From the IMG/VR virus record IMGVR_UViG_3300025887_000050, positions 1 to 41,971 of that record: a stretch of DNA of 41,971 nt; one strand, 5' to 3'. Under the pieces are notes generated by a model, which made no database searches, was not told the origin of the DNA, and saw only the letters and a program-made list of their open reading frames with translations. The position numbers and the translations under genes were made by a program. The stretch is from a virus. Shown here in pieces: positions 8,910 through 17,702 of this stretch. The stretch's first letter is position 1; each line of letters starts with the position of its first letter.

Positions 8910-9653
8910 ATGAAAAACAAAAAAACACCAAAGGATAAAGTATACAGATTATTGGCTGATGCAGCCCCATTATCATTAATGATTTCTACAAGAGGTTCTT
9001 CAAGACAACCATTATTATGGTATGACGAAGAAAAGAATGAGAATAGACCTTTAAGATATGCTAGAAATCAAAAATCACCATTTGAAGATGAGCAGGATGG
9101 AAATGCAATACTAGAGCCTATTATTTTTGAGGATGGTCTTTTGATGGTTCAAAAAACTAATCCTGTATTACAAGAATTTTTAGAGTATCATCCTGGAAAT
9201 GGAGTTACTTATGAAGAAGCTGATGAAGAACAAGATGCTTCAGAAGTAGTTGAAAGACTTAACGTAGAGGTAGATGCACTTGTAGCTGCTAGACAATTAG
9301 ATTTAGATCAGATTGAGATAGTAAGCAGAGTATTATTTGGGCATAAATCTTCTACAATCACTACACAAGAACTTAAAAGGGATTTATTAATTTATGCAAA
9401 ACAAGATCCGGAAGGATTTTTAGATATATTAGATGACTCTTCTTTGAAGTTAAAATCTCAAGCACAATCTTTCTTTGACGGAGGACTACTTACATTCAGA
9501 AAAAACAAGACTGAAGTATGGTATAATACAGCTTCAAATAAAAAGAGAATGCTTACAGTTCCATTTGGAGGTGATGCTATTGATAGCGTAACTTCATATT
9601 TACAAACTGACGATGGAATAGAATCTTTAAAGATGTTGGAAAGCAATCTTTAA
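8910..9653 (+). CDS. unknown protein downstream of the capsid gene
   Basis: This 247-aa protein has a basic N-terminus (MKNKKTPKDKVYRLL), a middle segment rich in Glu and Asp, and a mixed C-terminal part. I see no catalytic motif, signal peptide or membrane segment. It lies between two terminators as a single gene, so it depends on read-through past the capsid terminator or on a weak promoter I cannot see. Its place between coat protein and ring proteins suggests a virion or head-completion role, for example a minor head or decoration protein. I do not recognise the family. Confidence 0.7.
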   Translation: MKNKKTPKDKVYRLLADAAPLSLMISTRGSSRQPLLWYDEEKNENRPLRYARNQKSPFEDEQDGNAILEPIIFEDGLLMVQKTNPVLQEFLEYHPGNGVTYEEADEEQDASEVVERLNVEVDALVAARQLDLDQIEIVSRVLFGHKSSTITTQELKRDLLIYAKQDPEGFLDILDDSSLKLKSQAQSFFDGGLLTFRKNKTEVWYNTASNKKRMLTVPFGGDAIDSVTSYLQTDDGIESLKMLESNL

Positions 9654-9678
9654 TATTAAATAAAAGTTAAAACTAATT

Positions 9679-9712
9679 AGGGTAGTCTGTAAAAGGACTA
9701 CTCTTTTTTTTT
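9679..9712 (+). terminator. rho-independent terminator
   Basis: A 9-bp hairpin pairs 9679-9687 with 9696-9704 (core GTAGTC with GACTAC, 8-base loop TGTAAAAG) and is followed by a run of T to 9712. It ends the transcript of the 247-aa gene. Confidence 0.85.
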
Positions 9713-9715
9713 GCT

Positions 9716-9724
9716 TATCTTTGT
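9716..9724 (+). promoter_or_regulatory. Bacteroidota-type -7 promoter box behind a terminator
   Basis: TATCTTTGT fits TAnnTTTG plus pyrimidine. It begins 4 bases after the T-run of the preceding terminator and 22 bases before the ATG at 9738, so it probably restarts transcription for the tail genes. No clear -33 TTTG is present; that place is taken by the terminator stem. Confidence 0.65.
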
Positions 9725-9737
9725 AAAAACGTAAAAG

Positions 9738-10682
9738 ATGATAAATTCAGTTAGAAACACAGTTTTATCTATACTTAATAAAAATAACTACGGTTATATT
9801 TCTCCATCAGACTTCAACTTGTTTTCAAAACAAGCTCAGATGGATTTATTTAACGAATATTTTTATCAGTATAATAGACAAATAAATAAAGAAAATGCTC
9901 GTTCTTCAGGAACAGGGTATGCAGATATCACAAAAGGGATAGAAGAGGTTATAGATATGTTTAGTGTAACAAGTTATATGCACTATGGAGCTTCTAATAA
10001 ATTTCTATTGCCTTCTGCTACAACTACAGGAGATGATTATTATTTAATAAACAAAGCTCTTGTTTATGAAAAGTTTAGAACCAGTGGTGCTAACACTTCT
10101 GTTTCCGGTACTCCTAATGAATTAGTAGACTCTACAGCTACTTTTACAGCTACTGTAGCTATTGGAGATATTGTAGTTAACACGACTACTTATACCTCAG
10201 CAGAGGTAATTTCTATAGTAAGTGACAATGTTTTATCTTTAGATGCAGATATATTCACGGCTACTCCTCAAGATTATTCTATATTTTTATCAGTACAGAA
10301 CGAAGCGGAGAAAGTAAACCATAGTAAAATAACAATGCTTAACAGCACTTCGTTTACAGCACCTTCTGAGATATTTCCTGTATACACAGAGGAAGGAATA
10401 CTTATGAGTCTTTTCCCTAAAACAATTATTGAACCTGGAAGAGTTGTAGCTCAGTATATTAGATATCCAAAAGAACCAAAGTGGACTTACATCCTTTTAC
10501 CAAATGGAGAACCTGCATTTGATTCAACTAGATCTGATTACCAAGATTTTGAACTTACATTAGATGATGAAGTTTCATTAGTAACAAGAATACTTCAATA
10601 CGCAGGAATGTCTATAAGAGAAATTCAAATAGTACAATTCGCTCAAGCAGAAGAACAACAAGCAAACCAAACTGAAGCATAA
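9738..10682 (+). CDS. ring/head-tail connector protein, first of two
   Basis: This 314-aa protein begins MINSVRNTVLSILNKNNYGY. The N-terminal ~80 residues recall the helical core of ring proteins that stack below the portal in crAss-like and related Bacteroidota podoviruses. A beta-rich central insertion (Thr, Val and Ser-rich, about residues 115-170) and an acidic, Gln-rich C-terminus follow. It is the first gene behind the 9716 promoter. Its stop overlaps the next start by one base (TAATG), indicating coupled translation of two connector proteins. The role is inferred from remembered family resemblance and gene order. Confidence 0.6.
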   Translation: MINSVRNTVLSILNKNNYGYISPSDFNLFSKQAQMDLFNEYFYQYNRQINKENARSSGTGYADITKGIEEVIDMFSVTSYMHYGASNKFLLPSATTTGDDYYLINKALVYEKFRTSGANTSVSGTPNELVDSTATFTATVAIGDIVVNTTTYTSAEVISIVSDNVLSLDADIFTATPQDYSIFLSVQNEAEKVNHSKITMLNSTSFTAPSEIFPVYTEEGILMSLFPKTIIEPGRVVAQYIRYPKEPKWTYILLPNGEPAFDSTRSDYQDFELTLDDEVSLVTRILQYAGMSIREIQIVQFAQAEEQQANQTEA

Positions 10683-11602
10683 TGGCATATATATCACAAT
10701 ATCAATACTACGAGAACGGAGGAGCACTACCAGAAAATGAAAACTGGGGCTCTTATCAATACGTTACACTTAAGGACATAGTAAATAACTTTATGGTGAT
10801 GTATGCTGGAAACCACTCATTAATTAATAACGAAGAGAGGTATAAGGTTTTATTTCATGCTAAGAGAGGGATACAAGAATTAAACTACGATGCGTTTAAA
10901 GAAATTAAAGCGTTAGAGCTTAATGTATCTGACTTACTTAGATTTGTATTACCACCTGACTATGTAAATTGGGTTAGAGTGTCTTTATATTCAGGAGGAG
11001 TATTAAGACCACTTACAGAAAATATTCAAGCAACATCTTCTGACGCTTATCTTCAGGATAATAACTACAGAATACTTTTTGATATCAATGGAAATGTTTT
11101 AAAACCTCAGTTTTCTTTCTTGGACACGGATAGAATAGCAGGAACTAAGAAAAGCATTTACATGGGTGGAGGAGCTTATAACGGAAAATCAGGATACAAT
11201 ATTGATGGTGATTGGTACTTTGATTACTCAATAGGAGCAAGATTTGGCTTAAATACTGAAACAGCTAATGTAAACCCTACATTTACTATAGATAAAAAAT
11301 CAGGAGTAATTAACTTTAGCTCTAGTATGGCAGGTGAATTATGTGTATTAGAATACGTTTCAGATGGAATGGAGAATGGAGATGAATCAAGCATTAGTGT
11401 AAACAAGATGTTTGAGGAGTTTATTTACGCTTATATTAGATATTCTATACTAAATTCCAAGTTAGGAGTTCAAGAGTATGTAGTAAATAGAGCTAAAAAG
11501 GACAAATCAGCACTTCTAAGGAACGCAAAAATCAGAATCAGCAATATACATCCCGGAAGACTTTTAATGAATATGAGAGGTCAGAATAAGATTATAAAAT
11601 AA
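10682..11602 (+). CDS. ring/connector structural protein, second of two
   Basis: This 306-aa protein begins MAYISQYQYYENGG. It contains the segments GSYQYVTLKDIVNNFM, LFHAKRGIQELNYD and a C-terminal SNIHPGRLLMNMRGQ, which I remember as well conserved in a family of Bacteroidota podovirus connector or tail-tube proteins. Such proteins form rings between portal and tail and gate DNA exit. The start overlaps the upstream stop by one base, and the next gene begins one base after its stop, so three tail genes are tightly linked. The structural call is good; the exact ring position is not determinable. Confidence 0.65.
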   Translation: MAYISQYQYYENGGALPENENWGSYQYVTLKDIVNNFMVMYAGNHSLINNEERYKVLFHAKRGIQELNYDAFKEIKALELNVSDLLRFVLPPDYVNWVRVSLYSGGVLRPLTENIQATSSDAYLQDNNYRILFDINGNVLKPQFSFLDTDRIAGTKKSIYMGGGAYNGKSGYNIDGDWYFDYSIGARFGLNTETANVNPTFTIDKKSGVINFSSSMAGELCVLEYVSDGMENGDESSISVNKMFEEFIYAYIRYSILNSKLGVQEYVVNRAKKDKSALLRNAKIRISNIHPGRLLMNMRGQNKIIK

Positions 11603-11603
11603 T

Positions 11604-14600
11604 ATGGCGAATATAACTAAAAGCTTTACCAAGGGTAAGATGAATAAGTCTACCGATGTACGTCTTATGCAGGACGGTGAATACATTGATGCATTAAACG
11701 TAAGGGTTAACTCTACGGAGGGAAATAATGTTGGATCGATAGAGAACTCATTAGGAAACCTTCCGTTGACAAGCCTTAAGTATATAGATGGTACTCCACT
11801 GAGTGCTAACGCTAGATGCATTGGAGCTTTTGAAGACGGAGCAAATGAAAGACTGTTTTGGTTTGTTCATGACCCAACATTTACAGTGGGAGCTAGTGGA
11901 AAACTTGATTTGATAGTATCATTTGATACTAAGACTTCCTTCTTAAACTATCACGTTGTAAGTATTTTAAATAACATTGGAGCTGGTATAATTACCACCT
12001 TAAACTTCAACCCTGAGTATTTAATAACAGGGGTTTCTTTGGTTGAAAACCTATTGTTCTTTACAGATGACTACAACGCTCCTAGAAGGATTGACGTAGA
12101 TAATAGCTATTCGTTTCCTCTTGCAAATGTAGATACATTTAGCGATGAGTCTTTACTTGTAATCAAGAAAGCACCGCTTACATCTCCTTCAGTTAGTCTT
12201 ATTGACATAGGAAATGACATTAATTACATGGAGGATAGGTTTATCTGCTTTGGATACCGTTACAGGTACGCAAACAATGAATACTCTGCTACATCTCAAT
12301 TTTCACAACCTGCGTTTGAGCCTAAAGATTTCTTTTTAAGTGCAGAGAGTGTACTTAATGAGGGAATGGAGAATAAGTTTAACGCAGCCATCATTACATT
12401 TCAAACAGGAGGAGATTTGGTTGTTGGTATAGATTTACTGTTTAAGGATGCTAACGACCCAGTAATTAGGGTGATAGAGAAGCTGGACAAAGTAGATAAT
12501 GGATGGGGAGATAACCAATCTAGGACTTATACATTTGACAACAGTAAGATTTATACAATACTTCCTTCTTCTGAGATATTAAGGCTTTACGATAATGTAC
12601 CTAGATTTGCTAAGGCTCAGACGGTTATGAGTAATAGACTTGTTTATGGTAACTACACAGAGGGGTACGACTTGATTGATGTATCCGGAAATAAGCTAAA
12701 ATTAGAGTACTATACTGAATTAATAACAGGAAGCACTTCTACTGGCTACACTTTTCCATATACCAAAAGATTTACAAACTATAATATAGACCCAGCCCCG
12801 GGGACTGTTGTTTATTATAAAGGAATTGTTGACTTTGATTTAAGCGTATTAAACCCAAGTGCAGGTGTAAACTATATGGTGGCAGGTAGTTCTATATCGT
12901 TTGACATAACTTTCTTACGAGTTTTTAGTTCTGGAACAATTCCTATTACTGCATCCAGCTCGTTCAAAGTATCTCTGCTATTTACTCTTCCTAGAAGCTA
13001 TACATCTGTTTATGATTTAGCTTCAAGTACAGAGTTTTTAGATAAGGTAGGTACTACATCAAACATACTTCCTGTTTACGACCCTACAAACCCAACTTCT
13101 TGTAGTGGAACTACGTTTACAGATATATATAACTGTAACTCTCCTATTCTAGCTACTCTTACTAAGTATGCAAGTGGTATAACGGCAAACGGTCAGCCTA
13201 TAGAAGTATTTTCAACGCCTTCTAGTAATTTTATTAGCTTTAAATTTCCTGCTATTCAATACGTTGCTGATGCAAACAACCCAACCGGGGCATACGCTTA
13301 CGAATATTACGGAGTTCATGAAGCAGAAGGAGCTTATTCTACAGGTGGATTCTCAAAAAGTCTTCATAGCAATAGGGGGTACGAAATAGCAATAGCTTAC
13401 ATGGACGATTTTAATCGTTCAACTACAGCTTTGGTAAGTAACAGGAATACAGAGCATGTTCCTTGTGAATATTCAGACAGTAAAAATAGCATTAAGGTTA
13501 CAATACCAAGCATACAAAAGCCACCATATTGGGCGACTAGGTATAAGTTTTTAATAAAGCCAGACAAACAAGGGTACGAAACAATTTACGCTCAATTTTA
13601 TTGGATTCAGGATGGAACTAATAACATATATTTTCTGTTAGAGGGCGAAAACGCAAGAAAAGTAGAGGAGGGAGACAGGTACACTGTTAAGTCTGACACT
13701 AGTGGAGCTATTAACGAGTGCGTAACAGCCACTGTTCTAGAAAAGAAGGCACAGTCATCAAACTTCATAACAACAACGACAGGGGTTGTACCTCCAGCAG
13801 GGGTATATATGAAGATTACTTCGGATGACTTTAGTGCTCAGTTCGTTCCTTCTGCCGTTCATTCTGTTTCAAACTTTACTAACGCTAATAGACAAAATAA
13901 TTACTGTTTTACTCAGTTGAGATGTAGTACTTTTAACGGAACTACTCATACAGACATAGCTATTCCTATCAACTCTATAATTAAAATAAAGTTTAGGTAT
14001 AAGAGAAACGGTACGTTTGGAAAGAAAAAATGCGAGGAAAGAAGCTTTACTTATGATGAAACATTCACTTCTACTGCTGACTACAATAATATGTACGATT
14101 GGTTTGTAGGAGATAGTATATCAAGCAGTTTCGTAAGAGGAACAGGTTTTGCCGGAAATTCTCAATGTATACCTAATAATGTTTTCTATCCAGCAATTCA
14201 TACAACATCACCTGCTGCTCCTTCTCTTTGTACTAATAATTGGTATTTCTACAGAGGTTCAACAGGATATTTAGAGCTGGTAATCACAGGTACTAATGCG
14301 TGTTCAACAACTAAGAATGGAGAGGCTAACGGTCAGGCTTCATTGCAAATATATCTACCTGAGTCTTCTTTAATATTTGAAACACAACCATTGGACGCTT
14401 TGCCAGACGTATTTTATGAGTCAAGCGAATCATTTCCAATAACAAATGGATTCCACCAGGGTAATGTTCAAAATCAAACAAATTTACAGTCAGCGATTAT
14501 AGACACTGATTTCTATAACTGTTATATGTTTGGAAACGGAGCTGAGAGTTATAAGGCTTTAGATTCTATTACAGGAAAGCAGTTTAACTTAGGAAACAGG

Positions 14601-16232
14601 GTTTTATCTGTCTCTGCAGAGGATTACAAAGAAGCTCACAGGTTTGCAGACCTTACCTACAGTGGCGTTTATAATGATGAAACTAATGTAAACAAGCTGA
14701 ACGAGTTTAACCTAGGCCTACTTAACTTTAAACCGTTAGAGGATTCTTTTGGAAAAATTCAGATTCTTGACGGAAAACAAACAAACGTACTAGTACTACA
14801 GGAGGACAAGATTTCTTATGTACTGGCAGGCAAGAATATTCTTTCTGATGCAGGCGGTGGAAGTGCTTTAACTTCTATTCCTCAAGTATTAGGTCAGCAA
14901 GTAACGAAGACTGAGGAGTATGGTATTAGCCATAACCCTGAGAGTTATGTTAAGTGGGGATACGATAAATTCTTTACTGACGCAAAGAGAGGAGCTGTGA
15001 TACAAATGAAGGGTGCAGATGAGGCTGCAGGAGACCAAGTTAAAGTAATATCCGAGCAGGGTATGCGTTCTTGGTTTAGGGATTTGTTCATCAATGATTT
15101 TAACACTCAGAAGCTAGGAGGGTTTGACCCTTACATGAACGAGTATGTACTGTCTTCAAACGATGTACTACTTCCTGCTGAGGTTAAGTGTTTAGACTGC
15201 GAGGACTACAGAACCTTTAATGTTCAATCAGGAAATGATTACACCTACTGCATAAACGTAGGTACTATAATTGGATATACTGACGTGAAATGGAATATTC
15301 CTGCTGGAATGGTAGGAACTGTAACCATTAATGTTGTTTACAACTCAACAACTTACACATCAGGGCCTGTATCTACATCGGGAAATATAAGTATACCAAA
15401 GAGTCTAACTGGAGAAACTAAGTTTGACATAACTGTAATTAGTACAGGTGTAGCGACTGGATTAGAGGTTGTTACAGGATGCCCAGACCCTAACAATATT
15501 AACGTAAGATGGATTGTTTATTCTCCTAACCCTGGAAGTCCTATATTAACACCAACTAGATTAGGATTTAGCTATGTTGACGGAATAGTTGAGTCACCAG
15601 TATCATCAACGGATGTTCCTTTTGTAACCTACGCAGGGAATCCAACATTAAGTTTATACGATGAGTTTACAGGGCCTCAAGGAGCTTCTTCAGTACCTAC
15701 TGACAATTCAGATATTACTTTGTTTGTAGAGAAAAATAGCAATAGTTCTTTCAGTTTTGACGTAAACACAAACAGGTTTATGTATCTAAGGTCTTCTCAG
15801 GTTTATGAGAATAACTCTACAGATATGATGTTACTTCTTGAAAATGCTTCGGTAGCCTTAAACCCAGTTGAAACAGATGAATTTGTGTCTGCTACTTTTA
15901 TGATGCCTGCAGAGGAAAATGTAGGAGAAAATCTTTATTTGATTTGGGATTTAAGGGACAAGAGTTCACTTCTACTATCTCATTCAACGGTAGATGCTGC
16001 TGATGCTTGTTGTGGTTATGATTGTACTGAGCTATGCTCAGAGTATGAGATACTAAACAACAGTGGAGGTGTAGTGTTATACGACTACTTAGACTGCACT
16101 ACAGGGCTAGAGGCTGAGGGTACTATTTCAAATGGAAGAGTTGAAACTATATGTTCAAGGTCTATTCCTACGACTACAGATATTGTAGAAGGGGTAACAA
16201 TTACTTACACAAGATGCGGATGCTCATCATAA
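11604..16232 (+). CDS. giant tail stabilisation/muzzle-type protein
   Basis: This 1542-aa protein starts MANITKSFTKGKMNKSTD and continues with the pattern 'R-L-M-x-x-G-E-Y-x-D-A-x-N-V'. That N-terminal signature is seen in tail stabilisation or muzzle-type proteins of crAss-like and marine podoviruses, whose first domain is a beta-propeller-like nozzle. The rest is beta-rich, high in Ser, Thr, Asn and Tyr, without membrane segments. The last ~75 residues are Cys-rich, beginning at C1469-C1470 (CCGYDCTELC) and ending in CGCSS. It would form the distal tail nozzle and probably contact the host surface. The family call is from memory of motifs; the Cys-rich end may be a separate module binding metal or forming disulfides outside the cell. 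Confidence 0.7.
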   Translation: MANITKSFTKGKMNKSTDVRLMQDGEYIDALNVRVNSTEGNNVGSIENSLGNLPLTSLKYIDGTPLSANARCIGAFEDGANERLFWFVHDPTFTVGASGKLDLIVSFDTKTSFLNYHVVSILNNIGAGIITTLNFNPEYLITGVSLVENLLFFTDDYNAPRRIDVDNSYSFPLANVDTFSDESLLVIKKAPLTSPSVSLIDIGNDINYMEDRFICFGYRYRYANNEYSATSQFSQPAFEPKDFFLSAESVLNEGMENKFNAAIITFQTGGDLVVGIDLLFKDANDPVIRVIEKLDKVDNGWGDNQSRTYTFDNSKIYTILPSSEILRLYDNVPRFAKAQTVMSNRLVYGNYTEGYDLIDVSGNKLKLEYYTELITGSTSTGYTFPYTKRFTNYNIDPAPGTVVYYKGIVDFDLSVLNPSAGVNYMVAGSSISFDITFLRVFSSGTIPITASSSFKVSLLFTLPRSYTSVYDLASSTEFLDKVGTTSNILPVYDPTNPTSCSGTTFTDIYNCNSPILATLTKYASGITANGQPIEVFSTPSSNFISFKFPAIQYVADANNPTGAYAYEYYGVHEAEGAYSTGGFSKSLHSNRGYEIAIAYMDDFNRSTTALVSNRNTEHVPCEYSDSKNSIKVTIPSIQKPPYWATRYKFLIKPDKQGYETIYAQFYWIQDGTNNIYFLLEGENARKVEEGDRYTVKSDTSGAINECVTATVLEKKAQSSNFITTTTGVVPPAGVYMKITSDDFSAQFVPSAVHSVSNFTNANRQNNYCFTQLRCSTFNGTTHTDIAIPINSIIKIKFRYKRNGTFGKKKCEERSFTYDETFTSTADYNNMYDWFVGDSISSSFVRGTGFAGNSQCIPNNVFYPAIHTTSPAAPSLCTNNWYFYRGSTGYLELVITGTNACSTTKNGEANGQASLQIYLPESSLIFETQPLDALPDVFYESSESFPITNGFHQGNVQNQTNLQSAIIDTDFYNCYMFGNGAESYKALDSITGKQFNLGNRVLSVSAEDYKEAHRFADLTYSGVYNDETNVNKLNEFNLGLLNFKPLEDSFGKIQILDGKQTNVLVLQEDKISYVLAGKNILSDAGGGSALTSIPQVLGQQVTKTEEYGISHNPESYVKWGYDKFFTDAKRGAVIQMKGADEAAGDQVKVISEQGMRSWFRDLFINDFNTQKLGGFDPYMNEYVLSSNDVLLPAEVKCLDCEDYRTFNVQSGNDYTYCINVGTIIGYTDVKWNIPAGMVGTVTINVVYNSTTYTSGPVSTSGNISIPKSLTGETKFDITVISTGVATGLEVVTGCPDPNNINVRWIVYSPNPGSPILTPTRLGFSYVDGIVESPVSSTDVPFVTYAGNPTLSLYDEFTGPQGASSVPTDNSDITLFVEKNSNSSFSFDVNTNRFMYLRSSQVYENNSTDMMLLLENASVALNPVETDEFVSATFMMPAEENVGENLYLIWDLRDKSSLLLSHSTVDAADACCGYDCTELCSEYEILNNSGGVVLYDYLDCTTGLEAEGTISNGRVETICSRSIPTTTDIVEGVTITYTRCGCSS

Positions 16233-16243
16233 AATAAAATAAC

Positions 16244-16423
16244 ATGCCAACTAACGCAATAAATTACATAGACGCTAAAACCTTCTTACAAGCTACGGCT
16301 GTCTTCATAGATTCAGAGTTAACAACACTAGCCTCTGATGGATTTTACTCGGATAGTAACATCTCAAGGGAGCAATTAAATGGTGTACTACTACCAGCTC
16401 AAGAATGTCAAACCTGTCCTTAA
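16244..16423 (+). CDS. small CxxC-ending virion-associated protein
   Basis: This 59-aa ORF starts at ATG 16244, 11 bases after the muzzle-type gene, and stops 9 bases before the next tail gene, so the spacing fits a real gene in the operon. The sequence contains FIDSELTTLASDGFYSD and REQLNGVLLP and ends AQECQTCP. I remember a similar 'alt-la-dGfYsdg...REq..GvLlp...C..C' pattern as a short C-terminal module of structural proteins in Bacteroidota phages. It may be a stand-alone tail tip or fibre-end module. The Cys pair may work with the Cys-rich end of the upstream protein. Function is otherwise unknown. Confidence 0.65.
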   Translation: MPTNAINYIDAKTFLQATAVFIDSELTTLASDGFYSDSNISREQLNGVLLPAQECQTCP

Positions 16424-16432
16424 TAAAAATAT

Positions 16433-17266
16433 ATGCCAAATTACACTATAACATACGCTGATAGCGCGCAAGGATTTCCTTCATTTTATTCCTTTTCTCC
16501 AGATTGGATGATTGGTATGAATAATTATTTCTATACCTTTAAGGGAGGAAATCTTTACAGGCATAACGTAAATGCTGTTAGGAATAACTTCTACGGGATA
16601 CAATACACCACTACAATGAAGAGTGTATTTAATCAGTCTCCTTTAGAAAATAAGTTATTTAAAACTATAAACTTAGAGGGAGACTCCTCTTGGGGTGTTA
16701 CTTTATCAACAGATTTACAGAACTCAGGATTTGTTAAAGCACCTTACTTTGAAAAGAAAGAGTCGTCTTGGTATGCTTTTGTTAGAAATTCAGGAAGTAA
16801 TCCTGCTACACTAGACCAATATGCACTACGTTCACTAAATGGTATAGGAACTTCATCAAATATTGTTTTAACTGCTACTACAGCAACTATAGATTTTTCA
16901 ATTTCTCCGTTAACGTCAATAGGTAGCATATTAAGTGTTGGAGATGCCTTTTACTTTGTAACAGGTGCTTCACCAATAGTTCCAGGAACACCGGAATGGG
17001 CAGGTACAGTAACTTCTGTAAATGTAGATTTACCAGCAGGAATTAATCAAGTTATTGTAGATATAAGCCCTCCGACACCACCACTTCCTCCTCCTACTCC
17101 TATACCACCAGGGTCGACAACTGAGTATTTTATGTTTTTAAAAGATGCTGTTGCAGAATCTCACGGAGTGTTAGGACACTACTGTATTTTTGACATGACT
17201 AATGATGAAACGACTGAAGTAAATTTATTTGCAGTTGAATCAGAGATAATGAAGAGTTATCCGTAA
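16433..17266 (+). CDS. tail protein with proline-rich segment, unknown role
   Basis: This 277-aa protein has many Tyr, Phe and Asn residues in its first half, a beta-rich middle, and a Pro-rich stretch at about residues 212-228 (PPTPPLPPPTPIPP), followed by a short C-terminal domain. There is no signal peptide and no catalytic motif. It lies 9 bases after the small CxxC gene, within the tail cluster, and before the acetyltransferase promoter. The Pro-rich linker suggests two modules, as in fibre or receptor-binding appendages. That is inference from place and composition only. Confidence 0.65.
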   Translation: MPNYTITYADSAQGFPSFYSFSPDWMIGMNNYFYTFKGGNLYRHNVNAVRNNFYGIQYTTTMKSVFNQSPLENKLFKTINLEGDSSWGVTLSTDLQNSGFVKAPYFEKKESSWYAFVRNSGSNPATLDQYALRSLNGIGTSSNIVLTATTATIDFSISPLTSIGSILSVGDAFYFVTGASPIVPGTPEWAGTVTSVNVDLPAGINQVIVDISPPTPPLPPPTPIPPGSTTEYFMFLKDAVAESHGVLGHYCIFDMTNDETTEVNLFAVESEIMKSYP

Positions 17267-17273
17267 ATTTTTG

Positions 17274-17282
17274 TATATTTGC
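17274..17282 (+). promoter_or_regulatory. -7 promoter box 6 bases before an ATG
   Basis: TATATTTGC fits TAnnTTTG plus pyrimidine. The ATG of the acetyltransferase is only 6 bases after the G of the box, so transcription would start at or next to the start codon and the mRNA would be leaderless or nearly so. This argues against the alternative TTG start at 17279, which lies inside the box. Confidence 0.6.
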
Positions 17283-17287
17283 ATTAT

Positions 17288-17701
17288 ATGAAATTTGAAA
17301 TTAGAATATTAGAAGAAAAAGATTACGATGAAATACTTGTAAAATGGTGGGAAGACTGGGGATGGCCAGCTCCACCTAGAGATTTTCTTCCTGAGAATGG
17401 CACTGGAGGCTTAATGGTTTATGATGGAGATACTCCAGTTTGTGCAGGATATTTGTACAGCACAAATTCAAAAGTGGCTTGGGTTGATTGGATAATATCA
17501 AGTAAAACATATAACAAAAAACCTAACAGGAAAGAAGCTATAAGTTTTTTAATAGAAGAGCTAACTAGTATTTGTGAAAATAAACTACAAGCAAAATTTG
17601 TTTACGCTTTAATAAAGCACAATGGTCTTATTGAGACTTACAAGAAATTAGGGTATACAGAAGGTGATTCTTATACTAAAGAGATGATTAAAATAATATA
17701 A
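17288..17701 (+). CDS. GNAT-family N-acetyltransferase
   Basis: The 137-aa protein from ATG 17288 has the GNAT layout: an N-terminal strand-helix (MKFEIRILEEKDYDEIL), a central LMVYDGDTPVCAGYLY strand pair, a putative acetyl-CoA-binding region before helix 3 (KKPNRKEAISFLIEEL) and a C-terminal IETYKKLGYTEGD strand. The W-rich segment WWEDWGWPAPPRDFLP and the following GTGG recall GNAT proteins encoded next to internal virion genes in podoviruses. GNAT enzymes move an acetyl group from acetyl-CoA to an amine; target unknown. An in-frame TTG at 17279 would add three residues but sits within the promoter box. It ends one base before the next gene. Confidence 0.75.
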   Translation: MKFEIRILEEKDYDEILVKWWEDWGWPAPPRDFLPENGTGGLMVYDGDTPVCAGYLYSTNSKVAWVDWIISSKTYNKKPNRKEAISFLIEELTSICENKLQAKFVYALIKHNGLIETYKKLGYTEGDSYTKEMIKII

Positions 17702-17702
17702 T

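Noticed and set aside
17279-17287. TTG start adding three residues to the acetyltransferase
   Set aside because: It falls inside the promoter box and the ATG at 17288 begins the normal GNAT first strand.
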